This document shows positions 6,702-11,883 of a DNA stretch of 11,883 nucleotides, piece after piece; the stretch's first letter is position 1; every line of letters begins with the position of its first letter. This DNA comes from Acidobacteriota bacterium. GTDB lineage: Bacteria > Acidobacteriota > Vicinamibacteria > Vicinamibacterales > Vicinamibacteraceae. The position numbers were made by a program, and so were the translations under genes. The stretch is taken from assembly GCA_013695405.1 (NCBI GenBank), contig JACDAO010000002.1, forward strand, positions 1 to 11,883, written 5' to 3'. Under the pieces are notes generated by a model, which saw only the letters and a program-made list of their open reading frames with translations, was not told where the DNA came from and ran no database searches.

Positions 6702-7901
6702 ATGCCCGCCGACTGCGTCGTGATCGAGAATGCGACCGCCATCCTGCCCGACGGCCTGCTGCCGCAGGCCCGTCTGGTGTTGCGGGCCGGCCGCATCGCA
6801 GAAATGAGCCGCGCGGGGAAGCGGGCCCCGCGGGATGCGAAGGTGATCGACGCCCGCGGCGGGTGGGTCTCCCCCGGCTTTGTGGATGTGCACGTGCACG
6901 GTGGCGGCGGGGCCGACTTCATGGACGGCACGCCTGAAGCCGTCCGGGCGGTGTGTGCGACCCACGCGCGGCACGGGACCACCACGATCTTCCCCACGAC
7001 CACGACCGGTTCGCCGCAGGAGGTCCACCAGATGATCGCCGCGTGCAAGATCGTGCGCGACGAGCAGGCGATTTCCGGCGGCGCGCGGATCGCGGGCGTC
7101 CATCTGTACGGACCGTTCTTCGCGCCCGACAAGGTCGGGTGTCATCCCGCCGGGGGGCGGCGTGATCCCACAACGGCGGAGTTCTCGCGGTACTTCGGCA
7201 CGGGCCTGGTGCGCATTGCCACCTGCGCCGCGGAACTGCCCGGCGCCGGTGCCTTCTTCCGCAAGGCGCATCGCGAGGGCTGCTTCATCACCTGTGGCCA
7301 CTCGAACGCCACCTGGACCGAAATGGACCGCGCGTACAAGGCCGGCATGCGGCACGTCGATCACTTCTGGTGCGCGATGAGCAGCGTGGCCTCGATTCGG
7401 GCGCGGTGTGGCACGCCGATGCAGGGCAGCATGGAGCAATACGTCCTGATGAACGACGGCATGAGCACCGAGGTGATCGCCGACGGTCAGCACTTGTCGC
7501 CGGAGCTGTTGCAGTTCGCGCATCGCCTGCTCGGTCCCCGTCGCCTGCTGCTCGTCACCGATGCCAGCCGTGCAGTCGACATGGCCCCCGGCCGCTACAA
7601 GTTCGGCCATGCCGTGACCGGCACCGACTTCGACCACGACGGCAAGGTCGGACGCGCTCCGCACGGCGGACTGGCCAGTTCGTCGGTGGGTATGGACCAC
7701 ATGGTGCGCACGATGCACGCGGCGACCAGGGCCCCGATCTGGGACATCGTCCGGATGGCGAGCCTGACGCCGGCCGAACGCACCGGTATCGCCCACGAGG
7801 CGGGCAGCTTGAGCGTCGGGAAGCGCGCCGACGTCCTCGTGCTCAGTGCGAAGCTGAAGGTGACGCAGGTCCTCGTCGGCGGGGTCGTTCAGGCTCTCTG
7901 A
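6702..7901 (+). CDS. NagA-like amidohydrolase (atypical GlcNAc-6-P deacetylase family)
   Basis: A cytoplasmic amidohydrolase-superfamily TIM-barrel protein (399 residues) related to N-acetylglucosamine-6-phosphate deacetylase, which makes glucosamine 6-phosphate and acetate. Visible blocks are the N-terminal beta-sandwich strand VIENATAILPDG, GFVDVHVHGGGG (His64 and His66, metal-site HxH), GVHLYGPFFAP (134-138), CGHSNAT (His200), HVDHFWCAM (His221, aligning with HLFNAM), LLVTDASRA (Asp287, catalytic position) and the closing ASLTPAERTGI...GKRADVLVL. In characterised NagA the HLEGP motif supplies a metal-binding Glu; here that residue is Tyr136. The HLFNAM block is also remodelled. It is therefore a divergent subfamily, possibly with another N-acyl sugar substrate. 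The start at 6702 is chosen because family similarity begins there; ATG 6648 in the same frame is the alternative. No strong ribosome-binding site precedes either. No other amino-sugar genes are in view. Confidence 0.88.
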   Translation: MPADCVVIENATAILPDGLLPQARLVLRAGRIAEMSRAGKRAPRDAKVIDARGGWVSPGFVDVHVHGGGGADFMDGTPEAVRAVCATHARHGTTTIFPTTTTGSPQEVHQMIAACKIVRDEQAISGGARIAGVHLYGPFFAPDKVGCHPAGGRRDPTTAEFSRYFGTGLVRIATCAAELPGAGAFFRKAHREGCFITCGHSNATWTEMDRAYKAGMRHVDHFWCAMSSVASIRARCGTPMQGSMEQYVLMNDGMSTEVIADGQHLSPELLQFAHRLLGPRRLLLVTDASRAVDMAPGRYKFGHAVTGTDFDHDGKVGRAPHGGLASSSVGMDHMVRTMHAATRAPIWDIVRMASLTPAERTGIAHEAGSLSVGKRADVLVLSAKLKVTQVLVGGVVQAL

Positions 7902-8230
7902 CGGCAAGGCGCCAGGTACCTCCTGTGCCGCACGGGCGCCGAGAGACGGCACGCGCATGTGCCGCACCTTGTCTCGGCTGACGCCCTGGCAATCAGCCTC
8001 GAGCTCGGAGATGGTATACGGACCCAGTCCGCAGCGGCAGCCAGCTGCACCTGACGGCCCCTGGCCCCGGGGACGACTGGTCGTGTCCGGTTTGTCCGCC
8101 CGCTGCGTTGAGTCCTGACAGTCGCGCTCGAGATGCGTGCCAGGCGGAGAGTCACGGGACCCGCGCCGAAGACGGCCGTGTCTCTCGCCATCGATGCGCG
8201 CCTGGAGTGCACGCCTCGGGAAGGGAAGTC
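7902..8230. other. Gap before the cytochrome operon (leader and possible promoter)
   Basis: About 330 nt with no supported gene. After the NagA-like stop codon there is GTGCCG (7925-7930) with CGGCAC (7947-7952), a weak inverted repeat. GTGCCGCAC occurs twice in direct orientation (7925-7933 and 7959-7967). An extended -10-like TGGTATACG lies at 8012-8020. The remaining 200 nt would be a long 5' leader for the cytochrome gene. The cytochrome frame is open through part of it (from about 8108), but those codons do not resemble the protein family. Confidence 0.4.
8012..8020 (+). promoter_or_regulatory. Possible extended -10 element for the cytochrome-oxidase operon
   Basis: TGGTATACG combines a TG extension with a TATACG hexamer (8015-8020) in otherwise GC-rich DNA, upstream of the two-gene redox operon. 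No good -35 hexamer is visible at 16-18 nt. TGGTATAC could equally be half of a palindromic repressor site. Confidence 0.25.
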
Positions 8231-8767
8231 ATGCAGCCACTGGCTGTACCGGCGGGGTACGTGTTGCTCACGCTTGTCCTGTTCACTCCCGCACCGGCCC
8301 GGGCTCAGTCGCCCGCCGCAGCGGCGGTCCCGCCAACGGCTCTGGCGTCTGTGACCGACGCACCGCCATTCGATCAGGCCATGGCCTTGGCCGAACTCCG
8401 GAAGGCCATCGTGGGCAAGGAGGACCTGCCGTCCGTGGAGGTGTTCAAGAACATCACGCAGTACAAGGGCGTCACGGCCGGCCGGCTGCTGCGGATCATG
8501 GACTACGGCTTCACGCGTTCGCTCGGCGTGGACTGCACGCATTGTCATGTGCCAGGCCAGTGGGATCGCGACGACAAGGCGCCCAAGCAGATTGCGCGGG
8601 CCATGAGCCAGATGATGGCGGTGATCAACAACGACCATTTGAAGAAGATGTCCGGCCTGAACAGCGCGAATCCGTCGGTGAACTGCACGACCTGCCACCG
8701 GGGGCAGAAGCGGCCCGCCCTCGAGTCGCCGCTGGCCCCCGGCACCTCGCCTGCTCTACCTCGCTGA
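8231..8767 (+). CDS. Exported di-heme cytochrome c
   Basis: A 178-residue periplasmic electron carrier. Residues 1-25 form a signal peptide (hydrophobic core VLLTLVLFTPAPARA, cleavage before Q26). There are two CxxCH haem-binding motifs: CTHCH at 102-106 and CTTCH at 152-156. The sequence around them (VFKNITQYKGVTAGRLLRIM, FTRSLGVDCTHCHVPG, VNCTTCHRGQ) matches the photosynthetic reaction-centre cytochrome c subunit family (PF02276). Many non-phototrophic acidobacteria carry small members of this family; this one has two haems rather than four. Candidate axial Met residues include Met90 and Met125. The start at 8231 is fixed by an AAGGGA ribosome-binding site and the signal peptide. Only 10 nt separate it from the multicopper oxidase gene, which points to cotranscription and probable electron exchange between the products. 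Confidence 0.9.
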   Translation: MQPLAVPAGYVLLTLVLFTPAPARAQSPAAAAVPPTALASVTDAPPFDQAMALAELRKAIVGKEDLPSVEVFKNITQYKGVTAGRLLRIMDYGFTRSLGVDCTHCHVPGQWDRDDKAPKQIARAMSQMMAVINNDHLKKMSGLNSANPSVNCTTCHRGQKRPALESPLAPGTSPALPR

Positions 8768-8777
8768 CGGAGTCGAC

Positions 8778-10745
8778 ATGCTGCTCACCGGAATCACCCG
8801 CGCCAGCGCGGCCTGCGTGACCGTGCTCGCCGTGGCCGCTTCGGCCGCTGCGCAATCGACCGTCGTCACACCCGCGCGCGCTCCCACCTCGGTGCCTGTC
8901 GTCGCCAGGGCTGCGCCGAACGACAACCGCACATCAGCCGGGCAGCTACGTGATGGCGTACTCACCCTCCGCCTGGTGGCCACCGCCGTGCGCTGGTACC
9001 CCGAGCGTGATGGACCCGACGACCCGGTCCGGCCTGTCCAGGCGTTTGCCGAGGAAGGCAAGCCCGCGCAGATTCCCGGACCGCTCGTCCGGGTGCCGGA
9101 AGGCACGGAGGTTCGCGTCTCGGTCCGCAATGCGATTCCCGACGCCACGCTGACGTTGCACGGGATGGCGACCAGACCGGCCACCAGTGCCGCGCCAGTG
9201 GAGATCGCGCCAGGCGCGACACGCGAGCTGCGATTCACCGCAGGCGTCCAGGGCACGTACTTCTACTGGGGCTCGACGACTGGCAGGACCCTCCCCACGC
9301 GGCTGGACGCCGACAGCCAGTTGACTGGCGCGTTCATTGTCGATCCGGCTGGGGGTGCTGCTGCCCCCGATCGCGTCTTCGTGCTGACCGAGTACCTCGA
9401 CATCGCGCCGGGGAGGCCGACCTACGCCATGTACGGCATCAACGGTCGCTCATGGCCGCACACCGAGCGGCTCGAGATGCCGTTTGGCGAGGCGGCGACC
9501 TGGCGTGTGATCAACGGCACGGTCGGAGCTCACCCGATGCACCTGCACGGCACGTTCTACACGGTCGAGAGCGTCGGGGATGGCGCGCGAGACACGGCCT
9601 ACGGCACGGCGGAACGCCGGCTTGTCACCACCGAGGAAATGCTCCCCGGCTCGACGATGATGATGCGGTGGGTGCCGGATCGTGTCGGAAAGTGGCTCTT
9701 CCACTGCCACATCCTCGCTCACGTGGCGGGTGACATGCGGGAGGTGTATCGCACCACTGGCGCGCACCCCGCCGCCCACGATGGCGACGCGCACGACATG
9801 GACAAGGCGATGGCTGGCCTGGTGCTGGGGATCGACGTCCTGCCCGGCGACGAAACGGCCGCTCCCGACCTCGCGCCGCACGGCGCGCGTCCGCTGACAC
9901 TTCGACTGAAGTCGTGGCCCCACCGGTACGGCGCCGACGCCGGGTACGGCTTCGTGATTGAGGATCCGCGGGCCAGTACGGCGGCCGGTACGGCATCAGC
10001 GCCCGTGCCGGCGACGGCTGCGGATCACAGCCCCACACTGGTCCTCCACAAGGACGAGCCCGTCGCGATCACGCTGGTCAACGAGATGGTCGACGCGACA
10101 TCGATCCACTGGCACGGCATCGAGCTGGAGAGCTACCACGACGGTGTCGCCGGCTGGAGCGGCGACCTGCGCCAGACGACGAAGTTGATCCAGCCGCAGG
10201 CATCGCTCGCGGTGCTGTTCACGCCACCCCGCGCGGGGACATTCATCTACCACACGCACGGGCACGACAACCGGTTGCTGAGCTCTGGCCTGTATGCACC
10301 GCTGATCGTGCTGCCTTCCGGGGCGACCTTCGATCCGGACACGGACAAGGTCATTCTGATCGGGGGCTCGGGCCCGGCCTCGTCGCGATTCGGGCCGGCG
10401 CCGCTCGAGGTGAACCGCAGCTTGAACCCGCCGCGCATGCAGCTGAAGGTCGGAGTGACGTACCGGTTCCGCCTGATCGACATCTCGCCGAACTATGCGG
10501 CCATCGTGACGCTCCGTGGCGACAGCGGTCCCGTGCAGTGGCGAGCCGTGGCGAAGGATGGCGCCGACCTGCCACCCTCGCAGACCACGATGCGGCCGGC
10601 CCGCCAGCGCATCGCCGTCGGCGAGACCTATGACTTCGAGTTCGAGCCGACCGAGGCCGGCGATTTCAGGATCGAGGTCGTTCGCGGCGGCTTCGCAGCG
10701 CCCAATGCGTTCGTCACGTCGCAACTGGTGCGGATCACGCAGTAG
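8778..10745 (+). CDS. Four-cupredoxin multicopper oxidase with permuted ligand order
   Basis: A 655-residue exported oxidase, predicted to couple oxidation of a substrate or redox partner to reduction of O2. The signal peptide ends at about Ala25. The first half (about 50-330) has a cupredoxin with only TLHG (His128) and GTYFYW where HxH motifs would be, then one with HPMHLHG (252-258) and HCHILAH (309-315) plus Met320. That is a full type 1 set: Cys310, His252 or its neighbours, His315 and axial Met. A linker rich in His, Asp and Met (about 330-345) follows. The second half (about 360-655) has HWHG (444-447) and HTHGH (492-496), then a cupredoxin without copper motifs. Usual oxidases have HWHG and HTH first and HPMHLHG/HCH last. 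The start has GGAG 5 nt upstream and lies 10 nt after the cytochrome stop. The substrate is unknown. Confidence 0.92.
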   Translation: MLLTGITRASAACVTVLAVAASAAAQSTVVTPARAPTSVPVVARAAPNDNRTSAGQLRDGVLTLRLVATAVRWYPERDGPDDPVRPVQAFAEEGKPAQIPGPLVRVPEGTEVRVSVRNAIPDATLTLHGMATRPATSAAPVEIAPGATRELRFTAGVQGTYFYWGSTTGRTLPTRLDADSQLTGAFIVDPAGGAAAPDRVFVLTEYLDIAPGRPTYAMYGINGRSWPHTERLEMPFGEAATWRVINGTVGAHPMHLHGTFYTVESVGDGARDTAYGTAERRLVTTEEMLPGSTMMMRWVPDRVGKWLFHCHILAHVAGDMREVYRTTGAHPAAHDGDAHDMDKAMAGLVLGIDVLPGDETAAPDLAPHGARPLTLRLKSWPHRYGADAGYGFVIEDPRASTAAGTASAPVPATAADHSPTLVLHKDEPVAITLVNEMVDATSIHWHGIELESYHDGVAGWSGDLRQTTKLIQPQASLAVLFTPPRAGTFIYHTHGHDNRLLSSGLYAPLIVLPSGATFDPDTDKVILIGGSGPASSRFGPAPLEVNRSLNPPRMQLKVGVTYRFRLIDISPNYAAIVTLRGDSGPVQWRAVAKDGADLPPSQTTMRPARQRIAVGETYDFEFEPTEAGDFRIEVVRGGFAAPNAFVTSQLVRITQ

Positions 10746-10778
10746 AACCGCACGAACCGCCGCGCCGCAGGCTCGCCC

Positions 10779-11588
10779 TCAGTCGAATCGGAAACGCTTC
10801 CAGAAGGGGTGCGGTGAGTCGATGACGGCGTACCAGCCCTGCCGCCCGGCGAGCTGCTCCGGCGCTCCCGTGAGGTTCCATGCGGCATGGCTCAGCATGA
10901 GATGCTCACCGCGCGTGTTGTACACGACGAACTCTCTCGTCCCTGGTGCGTCGAGGAGCGGCACGGGTTGCTCGAAGTACAGGTTGTACGCATCTCCATG
11001 ACGCGCGTACCGGAACTGCTCGATGCCGACCACCGAGACCGAGTAGTCGGGCCACACGCCAGCCAGTGAGGGCGGATACTGTCCGTACGCCGCGCGATAC
11101 CTCTCGATGTCGTCGATCAACGACGCACTGCTCGCGATCGCCCGGCCCCTGCTGAACTCCGCCAGGGGGTCGGCAAGCAGGACCTGCAGCAGGAACGTCG
11201 CGAGCGGCACGACCGTGAGGCGGAGCGGTGTCAGGAGCCCCGCGTCGATCGATTGGGCGGGTGGCACCAGCCTGGGCAGGCCGTACGCGGAGAGGGCCAA
11301 CATGACACAGGCGAACGTCAGGCCGCTGCTCACCCAGGCGACGACGGTGACCACGGCGGCGACGGTCAGGTAGCCACACGCGGCGCCGATCGCGAGGTAC
11401 CGGCGATGTCGTACCTCGAGTGCCAGCCAGAGCACGCCGATCGGAACCAACAGCAGCCCCGCCAGCGCCCCGGCTTGAGCCACCAGCGACAGCGTCACCG
11501 CCAGGCCGTCGTATTCGCCCGGCAGATACGGATAACACGCACAGAACGTCAGCAGCACCACGCAGGCGACCTGCCGGACCAGTGTCAT
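10779..11588 (-). CDS. Polytopic membrane protein with soluble C-terminal domain
   Basis: A 269-residue protein I cannot assign to a family. From ATG 11588 (GAGGG ribosome-binding site just upstream) it has about five hydrophobic segments: roughly 5-20, 30-58, 65-87, 91-105 and 122-140. The first ends in TFCACYP and could be a signal peptide or anchor. The C-terminal 125 residues are soluble. They begin with a helix, SASLIDDIERYRAAYGQYPPS, followed by DYSVSV and FRYARHGDAYNLYFE. This resembles the helix-then-beta pattern of pseudopilin-like periplasmic domains, in which YRxxxGxYPPSL is common. The protein ends in WYAVIDSPHPFWKRFRFD. The frame is open upstream to 11675, but those codons have no ribosome-binding site support. 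It is convergent with the oxidase gene (33 nt between stops), so it belongs to a different transcript. Confidence 0.82.
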   Translation of the reverse strand: MTLVRQVACVVLLTFCACYPYLPGEYDGLAVTLSLVAQAGALAGLLLVPIGVLWLALEVRHRRYLAIGAACGYLTVAAVVTVVAWVSSGLTFACVMLALSAYGLPRLVPPAQSIDAGLLTPLRLTVVPLATFLLQVLLADPLAEFSRGRAIASSASLIDDIERYRAAYGQYPPSLAGVWPDYSVSVVGIEQFRYARHGDAYNLYFEQPVPLLDAPGTREFVVYNTRGEHLMLSHAAWNLTGAPEQLAGRQGWYAVIDSPHPFWKRFRFD

Positions 11589-11847
11589 GTCACCCTCTTC
11601 TCGCTTCATGGCGACCGCAGTCGCCGCCACGTGAAGCGCTGACCAGATGGATTGCCGAGTGTAGCTCGGCTTCACCGATGAATAACGTGGAAAGGCCCCT
11701 CACAGTCCTCTGCAACGGCTCGAGGGTCGGCGCGATCGATCGGCGACGCGATTGTGCGCGGACAGAGCGGCCGGAGTCTGACCCGGTCTGGACAGCATGG
11801 AGTGGCCACGTGCTACGCTGCGGCTCCCTCGTTCACGCAGTGTGCGG
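11589..11847. other. Divergent intergenic region at right end
   Basis: No gene is supported. It separates the minus-strand membrane-protein gene from the likely plus-strand start at 11848, so it should hold both promoters. A weak plus-strand pair, TGGACA near 11790 and TACGCT near 11814, has a spacer of about 19 nt and is not convincing. Confidence 0.3.
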
Positions 11848-11883
11848 ATGCCTCGCATTGTCATGTTCCTGTTGGCGCTGTGC
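11848..11883 (+). CDS. Probable 5' end of an exported protein gene (partial)
   Basis: The last 36 nt read as ATG plus 11 codons, MPRIVMFLLALC. This is a short positively charged start followed by a hydrophobic run, as in a signal peptide or lipoprotein signal. There is no clear ribosome-binding site (GTGCGG precedes it), and Met6 at 11863 is an alternative start. The product cannot be identified because the gene leaves the window. Confidence 0.4.
   Translation, partial: MPRIVMFLLALC

Noticed and set aside
6678..7967. Long minus-strand open frame opposite the NagA-like gene
   Set aside because: Rich in Arg, His and Gly and without motifs; the plus strand carries unmistakable amidohydrolase blocks.
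7889..8698. Minus-strand frame opposite the cytochrome gene
   Set aside because: Shadow of the cytochrome coding strand, which has two CxxCH motifs and a signal peptide.
1..11883. Defence system, CRISPR array, tRNA or rRNA
   Set aside because: No spaced direct repeats, no RNA gene signatures, and no nuclease, methylase or toxin-antitoxin motifs were seen on either strand.

Overview
The window is GC-rich, densely coding bacterial DNA. Three traits point to Acidobacteriota: a Ser/Thr kinase fused to a TolB-like domain and TPRs, cotranscribed with an ECF sigma factor of the TIGR02999 type; a small di-heme cytochrome of the reaction-centre cytochrome subunit family; and a secreted ceramidase-fold protein. 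This is a family-level judgement by eye, with no marker gene in view. No rRNA, tRNA or CRISPR array was seen.

Layout. 1-911 is an insertion-sequence graveyard: a decayed IS256-type transposase on the minus strand (795 down to about 409) with one recognisable element end at 896-911, and a second copy of that end at 46-61 in the wrong relative orientation. 1111-1605 (-) encodes a small putative lipoprotein, transcribed divergently from the kinase gene (about 1814-4420, +). The kinase is followed 25 nt later by the sigma gene (4446-5015, +). Convergent to these is a secreted neutral-ceramidase-like protein (5071-6516, -). Divergent from that is an atypical NagA-like amidohydrolase (6702-7901, +). 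After a roughly 330-nt gap comes a two-gene redox operon: a di-heme cytochrome c (8231-8767, +) and a four-cupredoxin multicopper oxidase (8778-10745, +). A polytopic membrane protein with a soluble C-terminal domain lies on the minus strand (10779-11588). A new plus-strand gene probably begins at 11848 and leaves the window.

How the genes may work together. The kinase and sigma factor look like one signalling unit. The sigma factor has an uncharged, Thr-containing stretch where acidic residues normally contact core polymerase, so phosphorylation by the neighbouring kinase is an attractive hypothesis. The cytochrome and multicopper oxidase are both predicted to be exported, sit 10 nt apart and should exchange electrons. 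The oxidase carries its copper ligands in an unusual order: the type 1 half comes first and the HWHG/HTH half second. This suggests a tandem two-domain oxidase whose halves have degenerated in complementary ways. The ceramidase-like and NagA-like proteins both appear to lack a hallmark active-site residue of their best-known relatives, so their substrates should not be taken from the family names.
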